DNA of 64,000 bases from Rana temporaria (GCF_905171775.1 NC_053500.1:125320140-125384139); one strand, 5' to 3'; counted from the first letter of the stretch, positions 1 through 10,589 are shown. Program-made: numbers and translations. Notes: generated from the sequence alone by a model not told the origin.

Positions 1-323
1 GGCGTGGCTGGACAAGTGACATCACTGATCGTCGCTCCCTATGACAGGGAACAGACGATCACTGACACTGCCGCAGAGAAAAACGGGGAAGGTGTGTTTA
101 CACTCGCCTCTCCCTGTTCTTCAGCTCCTGTGACCCGAACGCGGGACACCGGCGGCGATCGGGTCCCGCGGGCGCGGTCACGGAGCTTCGGACCGGGTCG
201 CGAGTGCGCCACCGGCGGCACGCTCGCGACCCACGACTGGGCTCTTAAAGGGGTCGTACCTGTACGTCCACGTGCCCAGCCGTGCCATTCTGTCAACGTA
301 TATCGTCGTGCAGCGGTCCTTAA
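1..323. repeat. GC-rich dispersed repeat, 3' part, split by a TTAA insertion
   Basis: GC-rich sequence typical of a high-copy ranid repeat (motifs GACCCACGACTGGGCTC and GCCGTGCCATTCTG). It normally ends with TTAAGTGGTTAA. Here the terminal TTAA is duplicated around element 324-1274, and the missing end GTGGTTAA resumes at 1279. The open frames it contains look like by-products of GC content. The family name is unknown to me. Confidence 0.6.
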
Positions 324-1274
324 AGCGGTGGTTCACCCTAAAAAACAAGTTTCTACCATGCCATCCAGCATACTAGCGTGAGCTACAGTATGCCTTTATT
401 TTATTTTTTTGCGCCGTACTCACAGTCTAATCCCTTAGTTAAGTTTCAGACTCCCCGCGGGGAATGGGCGTTCCTATGCAGAGGGAACATGATTGACGGC
501 CGGCGCGTCACGCTTCTCGAAAATAGCCGGAGTAGGACTCTGCTCTTCACGGCGCTATACGGCGCCTGCGCACAGACTAGGAGCTGACTGCGCAGGCGCC
601 GTGAAGAGCCAAGTCCTATTTCGGCTATTTTCGGGAAGCGTGACGCGCCATAGCCGGCCGTCAATCATGTTCCCCTCTGCATAGAAACGCCTGAAACTTA
701 AAGTGGAGGTTCCCCCTAAAAAAAAATTCTAACAATACATTCAGAAGACTGATTACACTGCTGGTATGCTGATCTTTTTTTTTTTTTTTCGTACATACCT
801 TGTTATCGCTGTTTCATCCCTCGGCTTCCGGGTATGATTCTTGCTGGACTGGGCGTTCCTAGTTGATTGACGTTCCTCCGACCGGCGCATACTGCGCGTC
901 ACGACTTTCCGACAGAAGCCGAACGTCATTGCGCAGGTGCCGTATAGAGTCGGCTCTATACGGCACCTGCGCAGCGACGTTCGTCAATCTACTAGGAACG
1001 CCCAGACTTGAAAGACTCATACCCGGAAACCGAGGGATGAAACGGCGATAACGAGGTATGTACGAAAAAACAAACAAAAAAAAAACAGCATACCCGCAGT
1101 GTAATCAGTCTTCTGAATGTATTGTTAGAATTTTTTTTTAGGGGGAACCTCCACTTTAACTAAGGGATTAAACAGTGAGTACGGCGCAAAAAAATAAAAT
1201 AAAGGCATACTGTAGCTCGCGCTAGTATGCTGCATGGTAGTTTTTTTTGTTTTTTTTTAGGGTGAACCCCCGCT
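324..1274. mobile_element. TTAA-flanked palindromic MITE (outer element A)
   Basis: Termini are AGCGGTGGTTCACCC on the left and the complement of AGCGGGGGTTCACCC on the right, bounded by TTAA at 320-323 and 1275-1278. Beyond the termini the two arms (about 330-690 and 1160-1274) remain complementary, for example the GCATACT..GCGCCGTACTCAC segment. Removing the inner element 702-1155 leaves about 497 bp. A TTAA duplication is the piggyBac signature, so this is most likely a non-autonomous piggyBac-like element. No transposase coding is seen. Confidence 0.82.
702..1155. mobile_element. TTAA-flanked palindromic MITE (inner element B, nested in A)
   Basis: This 454-bp near-perfect hairpin has termini AGTGGAGGTTCCCCC and its complement, flanked by TTAA at 698-701 and 1156-1159. 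It interrupts the right arm of element A at CTGAAACTTAACTAAG. The uninterrupted complement of that site survives in A's left arm near 437-449 (CCTTAGTTAAGTTTCAG). B is therefore younger than A. Arms pair around GCCGTATAGAGTCGGCTC near 940-960. Confidence 0.85.
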
Positions 1275-1282
1275 TTAAGTGG

Positions 1283-1369
1283 TTAAGGGGCGTGGCAAGG
1301 GGTGTGTCCTATGCCTGCATACTTCTGCTAATAGGTGTCCCTCATTCCCATCTCAAAAAGTTGGGAGGT
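1283..1369. repeat. Fragment of CCTCCCAAC-terminal MITE
   Basis: Matches the right-hand end of the complete copies at 22500-22867 and 42120-42476: GGCGTGGCAAGGGGTGTG, GGTGTCCCTCATTCCC, and terminal GTTGGGAGG followed by TA. The left part is missing. Confidence 0.7.
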
Positions 1370-1394
1370 ATGCTTTAAACTGGAAGCAATATTA

Positions 1395-1895
1395 GGCTTT
1401 AAAGAGCATGGGTAAGGACCAGGGGTCAAGTCCTGGGGAAAAAAGTGTGGGAACTCCCACCCAAGATCCACTCCCCCACAAAAAAAAAATGATACGCTCA
1501 TATGCATAATTACTACACTGCATGTTTTTTTTTTAAGCAAGTTCTTTCTAAATCCCGCGATAACTCGCGGCAGACTTCCGCAATGTCTCCTGGGAACAAT
1601 GACAAAAGCTCCCCCCAGGAGACAATGCGGCATCGAGAAAGTGACAGAACACCCGCACACTACCTGATGAATCCATATACAGGAAGTGGCCAGTAACATA
1701 AAGGATTACTAAGGTTCGCCTGCCCCTGACAGTAACTCGAGCTGGGCATCGCCACTTAGTGAAGGATTGGCTCGGGCGCTCGGCTGCTCTCGGCTGCTCT
1801 AGTCCTGCAAAGGGAACTGAGTTCCTGCTGTGAAAAAAGTGCAGGATCTCCGTTCCCACGCGTTCCCGCAGGACTTGAGCCCTGGTAAGGACAGG
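1395..1895. repeat. Dispersed repeat, inverted copy of 19870-20395
   Basis: Contains GGTCAAGTCCTGGGGAA near 1425, a GTCTCCTGGGAACAATGACA segment near 1585 and CGTTCCCGCAGGACTTGAGC near 1862. The same blocks occur in reverse orientation at 19880-20395 inside a hAT-like element. No conserved protein is visible. Confidence 0.65.
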
Positions 1896-2500
1896 GTTAA
1901 CATCAGGCAGGGCAGGAAAGAGCTGGAGAGGACAGATACAGGAGGAGAGGCTGAAGCTGCTGAAAGAACAATGGCATAGTGTACATGGTGTAATGAGGAG
2001 TAGACTGCAGAGGTTGTCCCGTGTCTGCACTGTGCTCTCCTGACCAGCGATGACATATTGGAAAACTCGCATTACACTCACTAATCCCACCGCCGGCGTG
2101 CCAGTATGTGTACGTTCTGGGTGTGTACAGGAGCTGTGCCCACCACACCAAACCCTTCCTTACACTCAGACCCATTAACAAAACTATTTTTGTGTTCATG
2201 CATCCAATATTTAAAGTGCCAGTCAGTCCACACACACCGGATCTGTCAGCTTTTGGCAGACGATGAAGAGTGGAACAGCCAGACGGTTTCTTCTGCTTCT
2301 CGGGGACTCTATTGGGGAAATCTCTGCACTCGAGTTGCGCACATCTGCTGTGCTCATTAGGAGGAACCGACACCCTCCCTGTTGGGTTTTTCATTTGTTT
2401 TAAATTTATATAAAGGCGAATGTAACCGGCTGGAACAAGCGGGTGGGGGGTCGCCGAGGGACCCAAAACTTCCGGGAGGACTGGAATAAAGTCAGTAAAT
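1896..2500. other. Upstream or intron 1 DNA, nothing recognised
   Basis: I see no exon, promoter-like CpG cluster or recognisable repeat. A TGM2 exon 1 would contribute only about 10 coding bases, so its absence here cannot be proven by eye. Confidence 0.4.
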
Positions 2501-2588
2501 ACAGTGCCTTCAAAAAGTATTCATACCCAAAAAGTATTCATACCCCTTGAAATTGTCCACATTTTGTCATGTGACAACCAAAAACGTA

Positions 2589-3012
2589 CTGTATTTAGCT
2601 TGCTATAACGCGCCCCGGCGTATAGCACGCACCCCTTACTTACAGTTTGGATGCCCCTCGTCGGTGTCTTGCCCGTCGTCCATCGGCGGCCTCATCTGGT
2701 CCGGCGTCCTTCTGCGGCCATCGTGGTGTCCTCCCCGCTTCCCGCGCTGAGTTTGAACCACTGCGCCGGCATATACCGGGCACAGTACACTCGGGTATAG
2801 TCGGGCAGGCTCGGCTCCTCTCGCGTAAAGGACCTACAGGACGTGACCGCGAGAGGAGCCGAGCCTGCCCGACTATACCCGAGTGTACTGCGCTCTGTAT
2901 ATGCCGGCGCAGTGGTTCAAACTCAGCGCGGGTATCGGCGTATATCACGCACCCACGATTTTACCCTGATTTTCAGGGAAAAAAAGTGCGCGGTATACGG
3001 CGATAAATACGG
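2589..3012. mobile_element. TA-flanked palindromic MITE inside the Tc1 relic
   Basis: Termini CTGTATTTA and its near complement TAAATACGG are flanked by TA at 2587-2588 and 3013-3014. Removing it and one TA rejoins AACGTAAATGTATTTTATTG, the sequence expected of the Tc1 family it interrupts. Internal arms around GGGTATAGTCGGGCAGGCTC (2793 and 2857-2883) are complementary. Mariner-type by target choice. Confidence 0.75.
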
Positions 3013-3064
3013 TAAATGTATTTTATTGGGATTTTGTGTGATAGACCAAAACAAAGGGGCATAT

Positions 3065-3235
3065 CAGAGCCAGTTCACACGTCTTTGGGGGCGACTCGGC
3101 AAGTCAATGAAAGTCGCCCCCAAAGTCGTACAAGAACCTTTTCCTGAGTCGGAGCGCCTTGAGTCGCGCCTATTAGAACGGTTCTATTGAATAGAGCGGA
3201 GCGCGAATTGAGTCTCCCCTGTGTGAACCGGCTCT
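3065..3235. mobile_element. Short palindromic MITE in the Tc1 relic
   Basis: Terminal inverted repeat CAGAGCCAGTTCACAC against GTGTGAACCGGCTCT. It separates Tc1-family sequence ending near GGGGCATAT from AATTGTGATGTGGAAGG. I could not define the target duplication confidently. Confidence 0.6.
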
Positions 3236-3398
3236 AATTGTGATGTGGAAGGAAAATGAGAAATGGTTTCAAATTTTTACTTTTTTTGCAATCATGTAAA
3301 AAATGCGGAGTGCATTTGTATTCAGCCCCCCTGAGTCAATACTTTGTAGAACCTCCTTTCACTGCAATTACAGCTGCAAGTCTTTTTGGGGATGTCGC

Positions 3399-3981
3399 TA
3401 CTAAGAATGGGCTCAGGTGTGTTCGCAACCGCACGTGCAGACACCCGCCAGGAAGCCGGCACTGCACAGCGCTAATCACAGGCAGTGACATTTCCCAATC
3501 TCTGCAGCCACGCAGCCACGCATCCGGAAAATGCCTCGCTGCTTGTGATAAGTGCTGTGCAGTGCCAACTTCCTGGCGGACTCTGCACGTGCAGTTCCGA
3601 ACACGCCTGAGCCCATTCCTAGGACCCTTTCACACCGGGGCGGGAGGTGCGGTGGCGGTATAGCACCACTATTTTTAGCGGTGCTATACCGTTGGAATTG
3701 TGGCGGTATTCGGCCGCTAGCGGTGTGGTTTTAACCCCGGCTAGCGGCCCAATTTTTTTTAATACAGCCGGCAGAGGCACATTGCCAGCGGTATAGCTGC
3801 GGTTTCCCATTGATTTCAATGGGAATGAGCGGTTAACACACCGCTCCAAAGATGCTGCTAGCAGGACTTTTAGAGCGGTCCTGCTAGTGCACTGCTCCAG
3901 TGTGAAAGCCCTCGGGCAGTTTGCAGGCGCTATTTTTAGCGCAATAGCACCTGCAAACCGCCCCAGTGTGAAAGGGGTCTA
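3399..3981. mobile_element. Two adjacent palindromic MITEs in the Tc1 relic
   Basis: The first palindrome (about 3399-3621) has ends AGAATGGGCTCAGG and CCTGAGCCCATTCCT, with CACGTGCAG blocks in both arms. The second (about 3622-3981) has ends CCCTTTCACACCGGGGCG and CGCCCCAGTGTGAAAGGGG. It shares its terminus with a fragment at 40740-40930. Together they split the Tc1 sequence between GGGGATGTC and AGTCTCTACCAGC. Confidence 0.7.
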
Positions 3982-4340
3982 AGTCTCTACCAGCTTTGCA
4001 CATCTAGAGAATGACATTTCTGCCCATTCTTCTTTACAAAATAGCTCCAGCTCTGTCAGATTGGATGGAGAGCGTCTGTGAACAGCAATTTTCAAGTCTT
4101 GCCACAGATTCTCAATTGGATTTAGGTCTGGACTTTGACTGGGCCATTCTCACACATGAATGTGCTTTGATCTAAACACATTCCATTGTAGCTCTGGCTG
4201 TATGTTTAGGGTTGTTGTCTGGCCCAGATTTACTCCCTTTACCACCCCAAGGCCAGGTTCTTTAATGCTGCCCCCCCCCCCCCCCCACACACACACACAC
4301 CATCACAAAAGGGGCTTCTGAATACTTTTTCAATTCACTG

Positions 4341-4435
4341 CATAACGGCTTCAACTCTTCTGGGAAGGCTGTCCACAAGGTTTAGGAGTGTGTCTATGGG
4401 AATGTTTGACCATTCTTCCAGAAGCGCCAAGAAGG
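4341..4435 (-). repeat. Second Tc1/mariner fragment
   Basis: GGAAGGCTGTCCACAAGGTT and the following bases to ATTCTTCCAGAAG match the reverse strand of a different, widespread Tc1-like family. Only about 95 bases remain. Confidence 0.6.
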
Positions 4436-4439
4436 CCAC

Positions 4440-4590
4440 CAGAGTCACATGGGGTGCCAGCATCCAGTCAGCTAGCTTCCCCAGTAACCCAATGAACCAT
4501 AGAGGAACCATGTACTTCTCCCTCTGCAATGCTGCTGCAGTTCAGCGCCACCTGCAGTGGAGAAAGTAGACTGCTCCTGCCTGATGTAAG
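4440..4590. repeat. Dispersed repeat carrying an uninterrupted (empty) site
   Basis: Contains GAACCATAGAGGAACCATGT at about 4492-4511, then GAGAAAGTAGACTGCTCCTG. The paralogous copy near 34225-35190 has the same flanks, but a hAT-like element sits at CCATAGAG. This copy therefore shows the pre-insertion state. Confidence 0.75.
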
Positions 4591-5321
4591 ATAAATGCCA
4601 GTACAAAGAAGTTATTTCCAGCCACCGATCAGATTACAATCTGGTTGAATGTGATTGGGGATGTAGGATGTTACCCAGCACAGTCTTCAAGGTGTACACT
4701 CCCAGTGCTGTCTGGATTTCGGGCTGCCGGAGGATTAACAGATTACGCTGAAGACCAATTGTGTGAACTTTCTGACCTAAAGACAATTGCAGAGTTGGCA
4801 ACATTAATAAATCACTGACTGGAGTTGCTCATTAAATAAGAAGTTAGCATTCCAGCGATTTGAGATCCCCCTGAGAGATTTCCAGACATTATGCATTCCA
4901 AAAATTGTAATATTCAATTCATTTTAGCTAACTATCGAAACTGTTAAGGCTTATACAGTATACATTTTAATTCAATGACTTTGAAATAAAATACAGCATT
5001 TTCTTTTAATATACTGTTTACTGTGTGTGTGTATAGTGTTGATATAGATATAGATATAGTATGTACAGTATTTGTGGGTGGACACCATCTAGATTACAGT
5101 TCTTATTCATGCAACCTGGCCATCCCCAGGATAGAAAAACACAAATAGGGTTGCGGCACAGAATGCTTTTATTGATAATCAAACATGTCCAGCTTGGACG
5201 TTGTATATATTTCATGAGCAATAAAGTCTCTCTGTGCCACAAATCCTTTTTGTCTTTTTTTTAATTTATTTTTTCTTACTGGAAAACCAGAATGTCTATT
5301 ATGCCTATTTTATATACTGAG
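4591..5321. other. Intron 1 or upstream DNA, mostly unrecognised
   Basis: AT-rich sequence with a short TATAGA microsatellite near 5040-5060. No exon or clear repeat recognised. Confidence 0.4.
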
Positions 5322-5640
5322 GCCTAGATTCTTAAAGACTTACGACGACGTATCTCCAGATACGCCATCGTAAGTCCGAATGGCCACCGTCGTATCTATG
5401 CGCCTGATTAATAGAATCAGTTACGCATAGATTTGGCCAAGATACGAGCGGCCTAAGTCGCATATTTACGCTGGCCGCTAGGTGGCGCTTCCGTTGATTT
5501 CCGCGTTGAATATGCAAATGAGCTAGATACACCGATTCACGAACGTACGTGCGCCTGTCGCATTTAGTTACGCCGTTTACGTAAGACATACGCCGGCGTT
5601 AAGATAAAGCCTATCAAAGCCTATAGCAAGATGTACCTAT
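5322..5640. repeat. Type 2 palindromic repeat fragment (GGCCTAGATTC terminus)
   Basis: Begins GGCCTAGATTCTTAAAGAC and contains TTACGACGACGTATC, GCCGCTAGGTGGCGC and ACGCCGGCGTTAAG, the core blocks of a family repeated at 13427, 16457, 18124, 19101, 30751, 53993 and 55921. The right terminus is missing. It ends about 95 bases before exon 2. Confidence 0.7.
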
Positions 5641-5734
5641 CATGCTATATTAGGAGGGTGCTACATGCATAGAATACTTCATGCTGCTATGGAGTATGTT
5701 TGTATTTACTTACATGATTCTTCTTCTCTTTTAG

Positions 5735-5914
5735 CTTTGTACCTGGAGAACAGTGACCTGGACTGTGGCACCAATAATCGCAATCACCACACTGGAGATA
5801 TTGGTTGTCAGAATCTGGTTGTCCGCAGGGGCCAGGCCTTTGAAATCAAGCTGCAATTTTCTCCCCGGGGATATGAAGAAGGAGTGGACCAGCTGAGTCT
5901 CATTGTTCAGACAG
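5735..5914 (+). CDS. TGM2: TGM2-like exon 2: N-terminal beta-sandwich, first half
   Basis: This exon encodes about 60 residues equivalent to human TG2 residues 4-63. It starts in phase 1 after a pyrimidine-rich tract ending TTTTAG and ends one base into a Gly codon before GTATTA. Landmarks are the HHTGDIGCQ segment and LVVRRGQAF, the hallmark of the transglutaminase N-terminal domain. In human TG2 this domain contributes to fibronectin binding. The phase implies that a very short coding exon 1 (ATG plus about three codons in human) lies upstream, since the first complete codon needs one donated base. Length of 180 nt equals the human exon. No frame defect is seen. Confidence 0.95.
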
Positions 5915-6000
5915 GTATTATACTTTTTATGATTTCCATATGTGAAATGTATCATGGTACAGGAAACAGACATATCTTCAAGAAGGACACAGATCACATT

Positions 6001-6200
6001 AACCACTTAAGACCCGGACCTTTAGACAGCTAAAGGACCCGGCCAGTTTTTGCGATTCGGCACTGCGTCGCTTTAACTGACAATTGCTCGGTCGTGCAAC
6101 GTGGCTCCCAAACAAAGTTGGCGTCCTTTTTTTCCCACAAATAGAGCTTTCTTTTGGTGGTATTTGATCAGCTTTTTCTAGCTGTCTGTGGCCTTAATGG
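6001..6200. repeat. AACCACTTAAGACC dispersed repeat
   Basis: Starts AACCACTTAAGACCCGGACC and contains TCGGTCGTGCAACGTGG and TTTCTTTTGGTGGTATTTG. Related copies lie at 12463, 24700, 31566 (reverse), 46470, 48594 and 61170. I recognise it as a high-copy ranid family of unknown class. Confidence 0.7.
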
Positions 6201-6604
6201 AGATTTGTCTCTCAATTGCTGTCCAGATGACTGTGTTGTCACCAGGATAGGAAGCACAGAAAAAAATCTCTACATCAAGGCCTCAGACAGCATTAGAAAT
6301 CTACCAGAAATTCAATTCTTTTCCCTCTCTACCCAAAGCTAAAATATGTCCGGAGTTGTACTTTTAGTGCCCGTTCACACCACAAAAACGTCCTCCAGAT
6401 CCGTTCCGCATGCGTTTCTGCAAATTGAGCTGTCTGTCTAAGGTGGCACTCATGGAGGGGCAGCACTGATGCTGAAGCGTCCACATGAAAAAATCACAAG
6501 CTTGTTGTAAGGTTATACGCCCTAATGTATGGCTGCATCCAAGAGCCCTTAGAAGTAGATTTGAAAGACAATAGGAAAACCATCCCAGCGTGCCAATGCG
6601 TTTG
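6201..6604. other. Intron 2 segment, little recognised
   Basis: Contains a short dispersed segment near 6368 (GTGCCCGTTCACACCAC style) but no exon. Ends in TTTG, which is repeated after 7631. Confidence 0.4.
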
Positions 6605-7631
6605 TGTAGCACTACCCCCGCAGGAGCTGCAGGGTATATTTTGGGTGGCACGTTACCTCTATATTCTCGCTGTCCAGGGTGAAAGGAGAGTCCAAAGAAT
6701 TTCAGTGTCCACACACAATGTACCTCTTTTCTCTTTGGGTTTATTTAGGAGAACTTTAGTATAAAAGAAGTTGGATGGGTGGAAGGGTAGGTAGGTTCAG
6801 GTGCACAGTCACAAATAAGGAAACACTCCTGTTTCCAGCAAGCAGTTCTCGTTGCCACTCTAGCCAGAGTGGGTGTTGCTCACCCAGATAGGTCCCTCTC
6901 GCTGGCCTAGCAGCCGGGATGGCACACAAAATAAAGTACAGTCTCTGCACCAGACCTTCCTTTCTTGATGAGACACTTTGGTCCAGATTCCTCTGCCACA
7001 GGATTCAGCACCCGGATCTCTTTAGTTTTGCTTCACTAGAACTTTTAGATCTGACAGGCGACACTGTCAGGCCTCTCGGTGTACGGTGCATCCTTAGATG
7101 AAGTTTCCAGGCCTACTCCCTCTTGCATGGTCGTTGCCAGGATAGGTCTTCCCCTGGCTTCCTTCATCAAGTGGCTTCCTCCCGCAGGACGAACAGCACA
7201 GGATCACCTCTGCAGTACAGGCCCCAGCCAGACAACTGGGCCCACCAAACGAAGCCACAGCCCTGGCCAACATGGTCCCTGAGTTAGGATTCACAATATG
7301 CATCTCAGGCCAGGCGGGCCACGAGGCACGAACGGACGGACCCCGCACCAATGGTGCCTGTCCCTTAAGTACCCCAGCATGCACAGCAGGGCGACCACTC
7401 CCACTGATTCGTTGCTGAGGGGGACACTCAATGTACCATGACCTGGCTGCTGCCACCCTTGGCCTGGGGTGGTATCAACACTCCCAGGCGATCAATGGTG
7501 GATACTCCCAGCACAGCCATGGCTAGAACAGAGGCTAAATTGTCCTTAATCATTCTGGTCTGAGCCAAATAACAACTCCGACCCCCATTAAATTTAAAGC
7601 AGCGCCTGATCATCAGAAGCAGGGCGCTACA
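6605..7631. mobile_element. Probable solo LTR, 1027 bp, TGTAGC...GCTACA
   Basis: Begins TGTAGCACTACCCCC and ends GGGCGCTACA, flanked by the 4-bp direct repeat TTTG (6601-6604 and 7632-7635). TG..CA ends and a 4-bp duplication fit an LTR retrotransposon. Truncated relatives start at about 30582 and 36720. The inverted TGTAGC ends also allow a DNA element. No retroviral coding region adjoins it. Confidence 0.6.
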
Positions 7632-7635
7632 TTTG

Positions 7636-7927
7636 TTTGCCAGGTATGCAAAATAAAGGGATTTTCATTCATCTCTTAGGGTTTGTTCACATGAGCGGCC
7701 AGGGGACTCAACCGCCTGATTTTACTGTCCCTTGACCTCCAGGGCATGCAGCCGCTCAGGGCTGTGCACATTCCTTGCTTAATGGCCACAGCAAAAATTA
7801 AAGCGGTATGTTGCTTTTGGTAACTGATCCATTCAAGTAATGCTACGGTGCAGTGGGCTGGCATTTTGTGGGTAAAAACAGGCAGTGAAGAGGTGACATA
7901 TTGCCTCCTTAGCATCTATCAAGCACC

Positions 7928-7958
<31 letters not shown>

Positions 7959-9480
7959 ATCGCTGATCGCTGATCGCGGATTGCTTTTCGCACGTATCAG
8001 CAATCCTTTACTTTATTCTCAGAGGTGGAATTCTAGTTATTTGTGGATAATCCCAATGTGGTTACTGATTGATCCAGCTGTATACATGTGTCTTAGTGTT
8101 TGTGTACACAGAACGAGGATAGGGAGCGGTTCCTGTCCGCAGCTTTTCATTTTCTTATCTCAGGTCACAACACAATGAGAGGAAGCAGAGAGACGCTGCG
8201 CCTTATCACCAGCTTTAAATCTAATGACAGTACACCTAATTTGACGCACAGAACTCCCTCTACTATGGTGAAATCCAACTAGCGTACCTCTAATTTTTTC
8301 TACAGGGCATTAGCTAATTTTGGTGACAGGTAGAGTCAGATTATTGGAGAGGCATTCTGGGTACTATATAAATAAAGTGTAATAAATAAAGTGTAATTTA
8401 AAGCTTTTTCAAAATATATGCATACAGAAAAATGAAAGATTAACCTGATAATCCAGGGCTGCTAGTCACATGTTAACACTGGCTATATTTATAGAACTGA
8501 GCATTTCTTCCCCCGGGCCATACAATCCTCCCACTTGGGTGGATGGAATAGGTGAAATCTTGGAATGTGGGAGACGTGCCAGGAACAGGGTGATGAATCA
8601 GGAGATCCTGTCTGTGAGCATGATGAATACGCCTGAAAAAATACAGATGCAAAAATGTTGATAGTGATGGTGCCAAACTATTGTTTCTTATTAGAGGAAC
8701 TGAACTATGAATGCTGTGCCAAAAAAAAAAAAACACTATTACCTGTGGTCTCCCCCCCCCAGCTGAACTTTTCCCCCAATCGTGACCTGCCATGCCTTGA
8801 TCCTCACTGTGTCTCAATGCTGAGGTGGCCATCTTGGTAGAAGCAGGGCTTTGCTTCCTCACGTTAGAGCCTCCAGCAAGAGCCTCCAGCAACCATGTCA
8901 GTAGTTGTTTATCATCCTCATTGTACCATACAGGGTTAATGTTCCTGTATGGTATGCAATGATGCTGAGGCTTTGGGTTGAGGAGGAGAGCAGTGTGGCT
9001 GGCTGAAACATGGAAATAAAAGTGGTAATTTCCCCCCAGCAGTGCAAGGGTGGACTTTTCCCTTTCCTGGAGGTGGGCTGTATTCTGTATGTCTCTTTAT
9101 ACTCGTGACAATATCAGGAATATACTGGGACTTTTCAGGTTCTACATAGAAAGTATTCCACATTATTAAAAATAATATTTTTTAATAAGATATGGTGTGT
9201 GTGTGTGGAATGCATCCATGCTTCCAGGGGGGGGGGCAATTGACCCCCCTTGCCCTATGGAGCGGACTCCCATGTGCCAGATGTTTACACCAATAACTGG
9301 GAGGTATCTGAAAGGGTTCTCAGATTTTCATCAATGTTCTTTTTCAAATTTCATTGACGTTTTTTATTCCGTGCTTCAAAACATATGTATACAAAAAGAA
9401 AACTGCGCTGGAAGAAATAAATAAACTACAGCTGCAACTTAAGTGAGATGCACATGAAAATTAATATAAAAAGATAATAA
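7636..9480. other. Intron 2 DNA, mostly unrecognised
   Basis: Contains poly-A of about 26 bases at 7929-7955, a poly-C at 8751-8760, a GT run near 9193 and a poly-G near 9227. No exon or confidently classified repeat was found. Confidence 0.4.
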
Positions 9481-9489
9481 GCTGCACTT

Positions 9490-10070
9490 TTTACAGTGAT
9501 ACATTAACCTAATTAACAAGCGGTGTTACTCTAAAGTAAGTCCCAAAAACTTAATTGAATGAATAAACAAAACGGTGTTACTCTAAAGTAAGTCCCAAAT
9601 TCTGAAATATGAACTCAAAAAGAGTCCTCCAAAAGGTAACACATTCCTCCAATGGAAGTAAACAAATCCCAACAGTGAGGTGATAATAATGTGACTTGCA
9701 AGTAAATCCACAACCATACAGGTCCTTTTCCTCCAGTTGTCAGATCAAACCAAAGGTGCAGTCAGCAGTCAATCAGGAAGTTGGTTTGTGGCACGATCAG
9801 CGAATCCATACATGATGAAAGAAGCGAAACAAGTCGCCATAGGTAAAAAAGGAGTCTGCGTATACAAAATAGCAATAAAAATATGGCTGGACAATAATAC
9901 GAACGGCCGTACAAACGGAACGTATACAACGCGGTGACGTTGGCACGTCGCTACCCCTACGCTATTCGTCACAAGATTAGTGACGAAACGCGTAGGGGGA
10001 GCAGTGTGCAGACGTTGGTTGTATACGTTCTGTTTGTACGGGCGTTTATCTGATGACTGTGGGTTCCTCA
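9490..10070. repeat. Dispersed repeat with short direct and inverted repeats
   Basis: CGGTGTTACTCTAAAGTAAG occurs twice (near 9520 and 9573). Near 9945-10000 CCCCTACGC and GTCAC pair with GTGACGAAACGCGTAGGGG. GTATACGTTC and CGTATACAAC blocks also pair. Class unknown. Confidence 0.5.
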
Positions 10071-10077
10071 ACATATA

Positions 10078-10577
10078 CAGTGGGGATCGAAAGTTTGGGC
10101 ACCCCAGGTAAAAATTTGTATTAATGTGCATAACGAAGCCAAGGAAAGATGGAAAAATCTCCAAAAGGCATCAAATTACAGATTAGACATTCTTATAATA
10201 TGTCAAAAAAAGTTAGATCTAATTTAAATGATTTACACTTTCAAAATTACAGAAAACAAAAAAATGGTGTCTGCAAAAGTTTGGGCACCCTGCAGAATTT
10301 ATAGCATGCACTGCCCCCTTTGCAAAGCTGAGACCTGCCAGTGTCATGGATTGTTCTCAATCATCGTCTGGGAAGACCAGGTGATGTCAATCTCAAAGGT
10401 TTTAAATGCCCAGACTCATCTGACCTTGCCCCAACAATCAGCACCATGGGTTCTTCTAAGCAGTTGTCTAGAAAACTGAAACTGAAAATAGTTGACTCTC
10501 ACAAAGCTGGAGAAGGCTGTAAGAAGATAGCAAAGCATTTTCAAATGTCAATATCCTTTGTTCGGAGCTCTATTTAA
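10078..10577 (+). mobile_element. Tc1-like DNA transposon, 5' end with transposase N-terminus
   Basis: Opens CAGTGGGGATCGAAAGTTTG and GGGCACCCC, a recognised Tc1-type terminus. The only coding remnant is the start of the transposase. It is cut off by another element beginning near 10590. Confidence 0.8.
10446..10577 (+). pseudogene. Tc1-like transposase fragment (DNA-binding N-terminus)
   Basis: An ATG at 10446 opens 43 codons reading MGSSKQLSRKLKLKIVDSHK then AGEGCKKIAKHFQMSISFV, the first helix-turn-helix (PRD-like) of a Tc1-family transposase that binds the terminal repeats. The frame stops at RSSI. The linker and DD(E/D) catalytic domain are absent, so it is a dead fragment. Confidence 0.82.
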
Positions 10578-10589
10578 AATTCCTTTTCT

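Larger units (their letters stand above)
2503..4340 (-). mobile_element. Tc1-like DNA transposon relic with several nested insertions
   Basis: The left end CAGTGCCTTCAAAAAGTATT and right end (complement CAGTGAATTGAAAAAGTATT) are typical Tc1/mariner terminal repeats. The left end is preceded by TA. The sequence at 3985-4220 is the reverse strand of a Tc1 transposase C-terminal region: its complement reads as pieces of the SQSPDLNPIENLWQ block that contains catalytic-domain residues. The element is broken by insertions at 2589-3012, 3065-3235, 3399-3621 and 3622-3981 and is clearly dead. A poly-C/CA run (about 4269-4301) lies near its end. Confidence 0.8.

Noticed and set aside
4..381. 125-codon frame at the window start
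   Set aside because: Starts with GTG, lies in a GC-rich dispersed repeat and runs into a MITE; no recognisable domain.
1..5734. Search for TGM2 exon 1 (ATG plus about 10 coding bases)
   Set aside because: Such a short exon cannot be recognised without transcript data, and most of the region is transposon-derived. No candidate was convincing.
10341..10445. Upstream extension of the Tc1 transposase frame
   Set aside because: Sequence before the ATG at 10446 is untranslated element leader; the family's protein starts at MGSSKQ-like.
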